A stretch of 64,000 nucleotides of DNA from Synergistaceae bacterium. GTDB lineage: Bacteria > Synergistota > Synergistia > Synergistales > Aminobacteriaceae. A program made the position numbers and the translations under genes. The DNA is taken from contig JAFYBQ010000037.1 of the NCBI GenBank assembly GCA_017540085.1, forward strand, positions 62,001-126,000, read 5' to 3'. Positions 17,071 to 24,534 of this stretch are shown here, in pieces. How positions within the stretch are numbered: the stretch's first letter is position 1; each line of letters opens with the position of its first letter. The notes beneath the pieces are model-generated. The model made no database searches. It saw nothing but the letters and a program-made list of their open reading frames with translations, and was not told the DNA's origin.

Positions 17071-19018
17071 CATACTTCAGAGGCTGCGCGAAAATAACCC
17101 GTTCTCATCTCCCGCGTCCCCGCTCCCGTGGAACAACATGAATCCAGACTTGCAGAATCTCAACCGCGAGACTTCAGACGAAATAGAACAGCTTATCAGG
17201 CAGAAAAGACTCAACCCCGCTGTGCCTCTTGGAGGTCTTGTGCTTGGCGAGGCCGGATCCGGGAAAACTCACATGCTTACACGGATTTTGCGTAAACTCC
17301 GGGGAAATTCACAGCTTGCGGTTTTTGTGGCTGTGAGGGCATTCACTGACCCCGAAAGCGTAACGCAGCACCTTCTGTCGGAAATCTTCAACAGCTTGAG
17401 GCTCATACACAGCGGAGGACGCTCGCAGTTCGACATGATAGCCGATGAGTTTATGAATGCTTACACCGAACGCAGGCGCAGTGATGGATTCGACAGCATC
17501 GAGAATTTAGACATACGCCCATACATCAAGAAAGATATTCCCAACATAGGCAGAAATTTTCTGAAGTGCCTTCTGCTTTACATGTCGGCAAATGATGAGG
17601 GGACAAAGGCGGATATTCTTGACTGGCTATGCTCCGGGCTTGATGATGAGGATTCTTTGAGGCTCGGACTTCCTCCAAGAAACCCGGATATGATGAGCAA
17701 CGCAAAATTAGAGCAGGACGCGGAAAATATACTAATCTCGCTTGGACTCGTATTGAGCTATGCAAAAGTCCCGATGATTATATGCTTTGATCAGTTGGAC
17801 GGGATAAAGGACAAAGAAGAGCCGAGAAAATTAATATCAGCATGGGGAAATATAATAAGCCTGCTGATGAATGACCTTGCCGGGATTCTGCCGTTATGTT
17901 TCATGAAGGCTCAGACGTGGAACGATGTATTTCTCCCCGTTCTTGATGAGGCTGTCGTTCAGCGCATAAAGAACAACACAATGACAATGCGCGAATGCTC
18001 GGTGAAGCAGGCTCGGCAGTTAATACATGACAGAATATCGGCAACATTCAGCGAAAATACAGAAGAAATATACAGCTGGCTTGTCTCGAAATTAACACTG
18101 ACACCGGGACTTTCTCCGCGGGATGTCATACAGCTTGCGAACAATGCTATAACAAGTTCCGGCAATGCTGAAGATGAACCCGGAGAAATCACAAAAAGCA
18201 TCATGGCCGTATTCAATGATGAGTACAAAAAAGTTCAGTCAGTCCCGGTAGCATGGCCGCCGAACGCCGAACATCTCACGCTCGCGCTTGAGTTATGGCT
18301 CTCATCCCTCGACGGCTTCACGGTCTCAAAGTCAGCGGGAAAATACATCAGGCTCACGGGCATTCACGGCAGCAGGAAATTTGCGTTTGTCATCGTGATA
18401 CCCAAGGCGCATTTCACAGCCTCGGCAGGTTTGAACGAGGGCTTGAAGTTCATGAAGGAATACCCCGGAAGTTTCTGCTGTTACGTGTTAGAGGAGAAGT
18501 CCCACAAGCCGACATGGAAGAAGTTTGCCGAGAAGCTGAAAGAGTTTGAGAACGCCGGGGGATTCGTTGCCCGTCTCGGAAAAGACTCCCGCGTCAAGTG
18601 GTACGCTTTGACCGCCCTAATCAACCGTGTGGACAACGGCGATGTGAACATCTACACTTCCTCACGGTCAAGAACAGCAAGCCGCGCTGACATTCTCCCG
18701 TTCGTCAGGACTCTAAAGCTCATAGACTCTAACGCCCTGAAATTTTTCCCGGCCTCTGTAACATATTCGCCTCCGTCAGCAAAAACAGAGCCTCAGATAT
18801 ATTTTGACGACAAACTTTCAGCCGACACACTCAGGAGCATAATATCAGCCTCGCCCGTGAAGCTCCTGACAGCGGACAAGGCCGCCGCCCTCCTCACACA
18901 GCGCGGAATAAGCCTGAGCCGGAACGATGTTATAGCGTTCGTGAGGAAGAACCCGGAAAGTTTCAGAACATACACCTCAAAATCCGGCGACATCCTCATA
19001 ACGTCAGCCGAAAAATGA
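17060..19018 (+). CDS. AAA-type ATPase with C-terminal winged helix
   Basis: 652 residues, soluble. The Walker A motif is GEAGSGKT (63-70). The Walker B-like strand MIICFDQLDG lies near residue 244, with Gln where the catalytic Glu usually sits. TPGLSPRDVIQLANNAI near residue 355 resembles the sensor-2 region of Orc1/Cdc6- and STAND-type ATPases. A second part (about 390-600) has no recognised fold. The last 50 residues (TADKAAALLTQRGISLSRND onward) look like a winged helix. It overlaps the upstream gene by 11 bases and the downstream nuclease gene by four (ATGA). A DNA-loading or DNA-sensing motor is the best inference; not assignable to a named system. Confidence 0.78.
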   Translation: MSDSILQRLRENNPFSSPASPLPWNNMNPDLQNLNRETSDEIEQLIRQKRLNPAVPLGGLVLGEAGSGKTHMLTRILRKLRGNSQLAVFVAVRAFTDPESVTQHLLSEIFNSLRLIHSGGRSQFDMIADEFMNAYTERRRSDGFDSIENLDIRPYIKKDIPNIGRNFLKCLLLYMSANDEGTKADILDWLCSGLDDEDSLRLGLPPRNPDMMSNAKLEQDAENILISLGLVLSYAKVPMIICFDQLDGIKDKEEPRKLISAWGNIISLLMNDLAGILPLCFMKAQTWNDVFLPVLDEAVVQRIKNNTMTMRECSVKQARQLIHDRISATFSENTEEIYSWLVSKLTLTPGLSPRDVIQLANNAITSSGNAEDEPGEITKSIMAVFNDEYKKVQSVPVAWPPNAEHLTLALELWLSSLDGFTVSKSAGKYIRLTGIHGSRKFAFVIVIPKAHFTASAGLNEGLKFMKEYPGSFCCYVLEEKSHKPTWKKFAEKLKEFENAGGFVARLGKDSRVKWYALTALINRVDNGDVNIYTSSRSRTASRADILPFVRTLKLIDSNALKFFPASVTYSPPSAKTEPQIYFDDKLSADTLRSIISASPVKLLTADKAAALLTQRGISLSRNDVIAFVRKNPESFRTYTSKSGDILITSAEK

Positions 19019-20961
19019 TTACCGCTAAACCCTGCTATATCACAGTCAGCAACGCGGCTTTGTGCCAGAGATGCCCGGCACTTTTGGCCTACAGGATTCA
19101 CCGCGGCGAGCGGGACGCATGGAAAGTAGGCATAAAGGGGAGCGGGCATTACTACGGTACATTGTTCCACAAAAATATTGCTGAAGTGTTCTTTGAGGCG
19201 GGTGCGAATCCGGCAAGCGTCCTTCACGGGAAATTAGCGCACACTCTCACAGGAGGCCGGGAGGAAATAGAGTCCCTCATTCGCGGAAATATATTCATGC
19301 CGTTTCTTGACGCTCATTCGGAGGAATGCACATCGGGGCAGATTATGGCATTGTCGCGTGGAGTCTCCGTGCTGTCGCGGGCATTGTCGGAATTTTTCGC
19401 GCTGATTCCCTCGCTCAGGAAAAATCCTGAAGAAGTCATGCGGACGGTGTTTATTCCCCCGGAGCAGAAATTGACGGCGTATTATGACTGTCCTGAAGGA
19501 AGGCTGATTGTTTCGGGAAGGTATGACGCTCTTCTCTTCAACCCTGACCGCGGGGACGCTAGGCTGTTCGAGTTCAAGGGGTATACTAAGAGCGATGTTA
19601 CTGTGCCATTGTCGCAGAGCCTGATTTACTCGTGGCTTCTGTGGAGGCGGACGGGTATTGTTCCTTCTGTCGAGATAATATATCTTGATGACGTGGACAG
19701 AGAGCCGGAAATGTTTTCGTCCGCGGCTGTAGGAGATATGATTTCGGCAGGGATTCCGGGGTTGTTCCGGGCGGCGTTCGGTGTAATATCGCTCAAGAGG
19801 CTACCCGAAATTGTGAGGGACAAGAATTTATGTGTGCAGTGTCCTTTCAGGGGCAATTGCGCTGATGACTGGAGGAATCTCATGATGAGAAAGAGAAAGG
19901 CTGCCTCACTGGTGAATGTGATGGTGTTCATGATGTTCGCGGTGATGCTTATATCGCAGGTGTTTTTCTTTGCGAAATGGTCGGCGGACTCTGTCGCTGA
20001 GGGGCGCGAGCTTATGATGTACAGGCTTCACCTTGACTCGCTGGTTGAGAAGGCAAAGACGGATCTGAAAGTAACAGGTGAGGGGGAAATTTGGCATGAT
20101 CCCATATTGAGCATTTCGGAAAGCACAAGCACTACAGACAGCTCATCGGAAAGCGAGAGTACTTCAGGAAGCACAAGCACATCAGGGAGCACAACGACTT
20201 ACAAAGAGACAGCGACAACAAATCAATGTATAAACGCAATCAATAAAACGATAAGGGAATTAGGATTATACTGGTTATGGGAGGAGCTTTCTCCGACAAA
20301 AAAAGGACTTAACAGAGCTAAGGATAAACTTAGCAGGATGAGTGGCAATGTATCTCGTGAAGAACTAAAGGAAATAATCAAGGAGAGTATTCGATTTTCC
20401 TGGATAGACTTGGTAATTGGCAAAGATTATACCCTCACTAGGGTTCTTAATTCAGTTTTCACGGAGCTTAACATGCAGCCGCTTACTGAGCAAGAAGAAA
20501 AAGATGTTGATGGAGATGAAGACCCCGTAGCCCTCCCTGACAATGAGCTAAGTTTTTCACAGTTCTATGAGGGCAAAAAACTGACTCAAGGTTCAAGAGC
20601 AGGAGATACAATTTCCGCAAAAGCATTACGAATGTCAAGTGATGGGACTAGAACGACTTACAATGCTGGCCTCAGTGAGCCATACAACTTGATGATTTAC
20701 GACCTGAATTATAGGTTTACCAGCGACGGCTTCAATCGCAGTGATTGGATAAATGATTACGGCAACACCAGCGCGGACAAGAAAGTTTTTGCGGCCATGC
20801 CATCGGATTCAGACGGCGAATATTTCCTGATAAGGGCAACAAGGGTAAAGCTCCCGGAGAATTATCATGGCAGAAAGCTCATGTATCAGGTACTCGTGAG
20901 ACGGGACATAAGCGATCACAGCAAGCTAGAAACATTATCATTTCAGGAGGTGTGGTTCTAA
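19015..20961 (+). CDS. Cas4/RecB-like nuclease fused in frame to a membrane pilin-like half
   Basis: 648 residues in one uninterrupted frame. Residues 1-289 are a PD-(D/E)XK nuclease of Cas4/RecB type: GTLFH (H52), GRYDALL (D171), FEFK (E186, K188), the QSLIYSW helix, and cysteines C17 and/or C20, C273, C276 and C282, the pattern of a 4Fe-4S cluster. From residue 290 the protein changes: basic MMRKRK, a long hydrophobic helix, a Ser/Thr-rich linker (about 363-400) and a predicted extracytoplasmic domain, like a minor pilin. At the junction GGAGG lies 6 bases before in-frame ATG 19882, so the second half may also be made alone. Bases 20220-20700 look more AT-rich than the flanks. The stop is followed directly by the next ATG. 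Confidence 0.78.
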   Translation: MITAKPCYITVSNAALCQRCPALLAYRIHRGERDAWKVGIKGSGHYYGTLFHKNIAEVFFEAGANPASVLHGKLAHTLTGGREEIESLIRGNIFMPFLDAHSEECTSGQIMALSRGVSVLSRALSEFFALIPSLRKNPEEVMRTVFIPPEQKLTAYYDCPEGRLIVSGRYDALLFNPDRGDARLFEFKGYTKSDVTVPLSQSLIYSWLLWRRTGIVPSVEIIYLDDVDREPEMFSSAAVGDMISAGIPGLFRAAFGVISLKRLPEIVRDKNLCVQCPFRGNCADDWRNLMMRKRKAASLVNVMVFMMFAVMLISQVFFFAKWSADSVAEGRELMMYRLHLDSLVEKAKTDLKVTGEGEIWHDPILSISESTSTTDSSSESESTSGSTSTSGSTTTYKETATTNQCINAINKTIRELGLYWLWEELSPTKKGLNRAKDKLSRMSGNVSREELKEIIKESIRFSWIDLVIGKDYTLTRVLNSVFTELNMQPLTEQEEKDVDGDEDPVALPDNELSFSQFYEGKKLTQGSRAGDTISAKALRMSSDGTRTTYNAGLSEPYNLMIYDLNYRFTSDGFNRSDWINDYGNTSADKKVFAAMPSDSDGEYFLIRATRVKLPENYHGRKLMYQVLVRRDISDHSKLETLSFQEVWF

Positions 20962-22374
20962 ATGTCGTTCGGGGCAGGAAAGAAAATCATACAGAAAACT
21001 TCCGCAGGGCTTGCGATTCACAATGACTTTGTTCATTTTGTCGAGCTTGACGAAAACGGCGAAATCACCCGCAAAGCCTCCGCCGCTCTCCCGGAAGGCT
21101 GTGTAGTTCACGGCCAGATAAAAGACTTCGACGGACTCGGCGAAACCTTCAAGGCTCTCGTCAAGAAGACCGGAAAAATCCGCCAGCCCGTAACAATCGG
21201 CCTCCCTTCAGGCGACACAGTGATACGCCGCCCGCTTAGTTTCCCACGAATGAGCATTGAGGACATTCGCAGCACAATCGATCTCAATTTCGAGGAATAT
21301 TTCACGACAAGAGCCGACACAATTTTTGACGCTGTAATCATCAGGACACCTTCAGACACAGGCGACAAGGATACAATTTCAGTCCTGGCCGCGACAACAA
21401 AAAAATCACTTGTCGACAAAATATTAGACCTCCTGAAGAAAGCCGACATTCCCGCCGGAGCTGTTGAGCCTCTGAATTTCGCAATGCTGAGATATTTCCC
21501 CGAAATCAAAGAAGGACTCTCAATCATTGCAAGCCCGCACAACATCATAGCGACATGGGACGGCTGCGGGATATTCTTCCGTGTCGTGAACAACCTCAAC
21601 AACTTTCAGGACGTACTCAACACAATGCAGTTCCTCAGCACACAGTACAGGCAGGCGCAAGTCAGCAAAATAATCCTCGCCCACGTCAATTTTCAGCTCA
21701 GTACCGACTCAAGGATGGAAATCATCAACAATAATGATCCGTTCTTCTCCGCCATCGGGCTGGCCATGAGGGAAGACTCCGAAAGCGGACTCGACCTCCG
21801 CCCCGCCGAGTATGTCGAGCTTGAGCGCAGGAGATATTCATTCAACCCGAACAGGCTCGCACTATGGGGACTCCTAGCTGGCTTCCTCATGATGTCGCTG
21901 GGTACTATATCTTACGCCTTCATGACTATGAACTCACTGACGGAAAAAATAGACAGCCTGCGCGGGAATCTCGGCAGCCTTACAGCACAGCGGCAGAGGC
22001 TCGAACGCGAAAATTCACAGCTTGAGGCGCAGAGAAAGCAGACCGAGAAAATATTAGACTTCCTCAAAGGTGATATACCAGTCCTCGAAATACTCAACGC
22101 CCTAGAAGTGAATATACCTGACGGAGTGAAGTATGATAATGCTGATTTCGTGCTTGGGCCTCTTGGAGGGGTCAATGTCGTTGTTGACGGAAAAGCACGG
22201 AGCGACAAGGAGATTATAGCGATGACAGAAGGACTCAAGGAGAGCGGATTATTTGACAGCGTAATGCTCCCGGTGTCGCAGAAAGATCAGCTTCAGCGCA
22301 AAGTCTTCAAAGTAGTGCTGAGGGTCAAAGACATTCTTGTCATGAAAACGGAGGAAACATCACATGGGAAATAA
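20962..22374 (+). CDS. PilM-PilN fusion, type IV pilus assembly-like protein
   Basis: 470 residues. The first roughly 290 match the actin-like PilM fold (KTSAGLAIHNDFVHFVELDE, LPSGDTVIRRPLSFPRMSIE, VEPLNFAMLRYF). A single transmembrane helix (about 300-322), a coiled coil (about 325-370) and an alpha/beta domain then follow, as in PilN. In most pilus systems these are two proteins bridging the cytoplasmic ring and the periplasm; here they are one chain. The ATG follows the upstream stop directly, with AGGAGGT as ribosome site. No pilus motor ATPase (PilB/PilT), PilC, PilQ or prepilin peptidase is in the window. Confidence 0.82.
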   Translation: MSFGAGKKIIQKTSAGLAIHNDFVHFVELDENGEITRKASAALPEGCVVHGQIKDFDGLGETFKALVKKTGKIRQPVTIGLPSGDTVIRRPLSFPRMSIEDIRSTIDLNFEEYFTTRADTIFDAVIIRTPSDTGDKDTISVLAATTKKSLVDKILDLLKKADIPAGAVEPLNFAMLRYFPEIKEGLSIIASPHNIIATWDGCGIFFRVVNNLNNFQDVLNTMQFLSTQYRQAQVSKIILAHVNFQLSTDSRMEIINNNDPFFSAIGLAMREDSESGLDLRPAEYVELERRRYSFNPNRLALWGLLAGFLMMSLGTISYAFMTMNSLTEKIDSLRGNLGSLTAQRQRLERENSQLEAQRKQTEKILDFLKGDIPVLEILNALEVNIPDGVKYDNADFVLGPLGGVNVVVDGKARSDKEIIAMTEGLKESGLFDSVMLPVSQKDQLQRKVFKVVLRVKDILVMKTEETSHGK

Positions 22375-22879
22375 ACGCAGGGGCTTCACGCTTTTCGAGT
22401 TTCTTGTGTCTATGGCAGTGATGGCCTTGATCGGGGGAGTCTCGGTCATGAGAATCGGCACAGCAACGCAGAAGCCAAAGCACGAGGCGGAGAAAATAGC
22501 GGCGTATTTCGTGAGGCTCACGGAGAAAGCCGACCGCACAAAAGCAGACTTCACAGCAGAAATTTCCGGGAACAATATCGCAGTAAAATGGAACGGAAAT
22601 ACAGAAGTCAGCGAAAAATTAGCACTTGACTCGAAATTAGCGCACACTGCTCATTTCAACGAAAAAAACATCAGCGATACCAGCGTTAATGCATGGACAT
22701 ACAAAGGGGGGAGCGATGTGAAAATTATGGCGACGGACAGCCTTTCAGGGTCATACAGCACAGTCAACGGAAGAATTGATTATGATTATGGCAAGAACGG
22801 CCACATGTATTTGGCTGTAACATCTGGAGCTTCCTCACCGCATTACGTTGTCATAACGTCAGCGGACATAGCGCAATGA
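22364..22879 (+). CDS. Type IV pilin-like (pseudopilin) protein
   Basis: 171 residues with a textbook prepilin leader: MGNKRRG then FTLFEFLVSMAV. Cleavage is predicted after Gly7, with Glu at mature position 5, followed by a roughly 20-residue hydrophobic helix and a small C-terminal domain. Such proteins are inserted in the membrane and built into pilus or type II secretion filaments after processing by a PilD-type peptidase, not found here. It overlaps the PilM-PilN gene by 11 bases and the next pilin gene by four. Confidence 0.85.
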   Translation: MGNKRRGFTLFEFLVSMAVMALIGGVSVMRIGTATQKPKHEAEKIAAYFVRLTEKADRTKADFTAEISGNNIAVKWNGNTEVSEKLALDSKLAHTAHFNEKNISDTSVNAWTYKGGSDVKIMATDSLSGSYSTVNGRIDYDYGKNGHMYLAVTSGASSPHYVVITSADIAQ

Positions 22880-23355
22880 CAAAGCGCGGGGCGTTCACTG
22901 TAATTGAGCTGTTTATTGGGATTGCGGTTATGGGTATGATCTCGTCTGTCGCTCTGATGTCCGTGAACATGGCAAAGCAGACGGCAAAGCGCGAGGCAGA
23001 AAGAGTCGCAGCATATATTTACAGGGTCATTCAGTCGGCGGACAGGCGCGGGCAGGACTTCACTCTTGACATGGACTTTCAGGATAAAAAAGGAGGCGGC
23101 AGGGAGTACTACATAACAATAACATGGCGCAAAAATGAAAAGAATCCTGACAGCTCATTCAAAGCTAGTGCAGGCTACAAATACTCCGATAACTTCAAGG
23201 GAAATGAGTACGATGAATTAATTTACATCGCAAAAAACAGGCAGTTCAAAACCGGAGGGAGAATAAAAATTCAAGATGCTGACGGCAATACGTGCTATGT
23301 AATAATAGGGTCAACAGAAGGAAGAATAAGAATCTCAGACACTTCGCCCGACTGA
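22876..23355 (+). CDS. Second type IV pilin-like protein
   Basis: 159 residues. The leader MTKRGA is followed by FTVIELFIGIAVMGMIS. Mature position 5 is Glu as expected, but the residue before the cleavage site is Ala instead of the usual Gly, which can slow processing. The first 70 residues resemble those of the preceding pilin, so the two are probably an old duplication. It overlaps that gene by ATGA and is the last of the six tightly packed genes; mltG starts 60 bases downstream. Confidence 0.83.
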   Translation: MTKRGAFTVIELFIGIAVMGMISSVALMSVNMAKQTAKREAERVAAYIYRVIQSADRRGQDFTLDMDFQDKKGGGREYYITITWRKNEKNPDSSFKASAGYKYSDNFKGNEYDELIYIAKNRQFKTGGRIKIQDADGNTCYVIIGSTEGRIRISDTSPD

Positions 23356-23415
23356 ATATAACGCGGGGCATTTCCTGTATAATAGGCGCAAAAACAAACA
23401 GGAAGTGTCCCAGCT

Positions 23416-24519
23416 TTGCAGAGAAAATCTCACTCATCATCCCAGCGGCAAAGAACAAAGAAACGAGGCCGGAGATTTCTTTTCTCAGGCATATTATTTT
23501 TCCTGCTGACGTTCATTCTTTCAGCGGCAGGATATTCGGCGTACCGTCTCAGAGTCCCCGAATCATTCTGGGAATACATGATACCCATCCCGGAAGGCGA
23601 GACCGTAAATGTAGTAATCGAACAGGGAATGACAGCGGCGCAGGCGGCGAGGGCTTTCGAGATTTACGGGGCATTAGAGGGAAGACCGTCCGACTTGGCG
23701 AAATGGATGGTGAAATTTGGACTCGACAGAAAAATCCGGGCGGGTCATTACAGCGTAGTGCCGTCTGACCCGTGGAACCTTGCCCGGCAGTTACGCACGC
23801 TGAAGCCGGCTCTGCTGAAGGCGCAAATTCTCCCCGGCCTCGACATTTTCGCGCTGATTGACTCTCTTGAGAGCCAGGACAGGAAGGTTACACGCGAGGC
23901 AGTCTCAGACGCATTAATGAACAAGAAAAATTATCCCCCGGAGCTTTTCGGGATTCTTTCGGCCTTGCCTGAAGACGAGTATACCCGCGCCGCTTTCCTC
24001 ATGCCCGAAACGTATATGCTTGTCGACAGGACAGCCGACGAGATTGTGAGCCGGGCATCTTCAGCCTGGTGGAATCACTGGGGCGACTTCATTACGGAGC
24101 ATAATTTGACATCGTACGATGTTCAGGAGGCTTCTATTGTCGCGTCAATGGTTGAGCGTGAAGTCCTGCATGACTCAGAGGCGCGCACAGTCTCAGGAGT
24201 CATCCACAACAGAATGAGGAAGAATATGTTATTGCAGATTGACGCAACTGTAGTGTACGCATGGCGGCTAAAGGGCCGTAAGCTGACCCGTGTACTGAAT
24301 AAAGATTTGGAGGTTGACTCGCCGTACAACACGTACAAATATTACGGTCTTCCCCCTCGGCCTATATGCGTTCCGGGTATTGAGGCATGGGGCGCGGCAC
24401 TTGACCCGGAATTTAACGACTATTTATATTACGTGGCGGGGCGGGACGGCTATCATTATTTCGCAAAGACATACCGCGAGCATGTCAGGAACATAAAGCA
24501 AGTGCGTTCAGGAAAATAG
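23416..24519 (+). CDS. mltG: Endolytic murein transglycosylase MltG
   Basis: 367 residues: basic N-terminus, one transmembrane helix (about 23-45), a LysM-like region (VVIEQGMTAAQAARAFEIYG, residues about 60-115) and the YceG catalytic domain with SIVASMVEREV (catalytic Glu) and DATVVYAW, ending in SPYNTYKYYGLPPRPICVPG and DGYHYFAKTYREH. MltG cuts nascent glycan strands and sets their length. Start TTG 23416 has AGGAAG about 10 bases upstream. Usually found next to yqgF or folC/tmk; here it sits between pilin genes and an ftsK homologue. Confidence 0.93.
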   Translation: MQRKSHSSSQRQRTKKRGRRFLFSGILFFLLTFILSAAGYSAYRLRVPESFWEYMIPIPEGETVNVVIEQGMTAAQAARAFEIYGALEGRPSDLAKWMVKFGLDRKIRAGHYSVVPSDPWNLARQLRTLKPALLKAQILPGLDIFALIDSLESQDRKVTREAVSDALMNKKNYPPELFGILSALPEDEYTRAAFLMPETYMLVDRTADEIVSRASSAWWNHWGDFITEHNLTSYDVQEASIVASMVEREVLHDSEARTVSGVIHNRMRKNMLLQIDATVVYAWRLKGRKLTRVLNKDLEVDSPYNTYKYYGLPPRPICVPGIEAWGAALDPEFNDYLYYVAGRDGYHYFAKTYREHVRNIKQVRSGK

Positions 24520-24534
24520 AAAGGGGATAAGACT

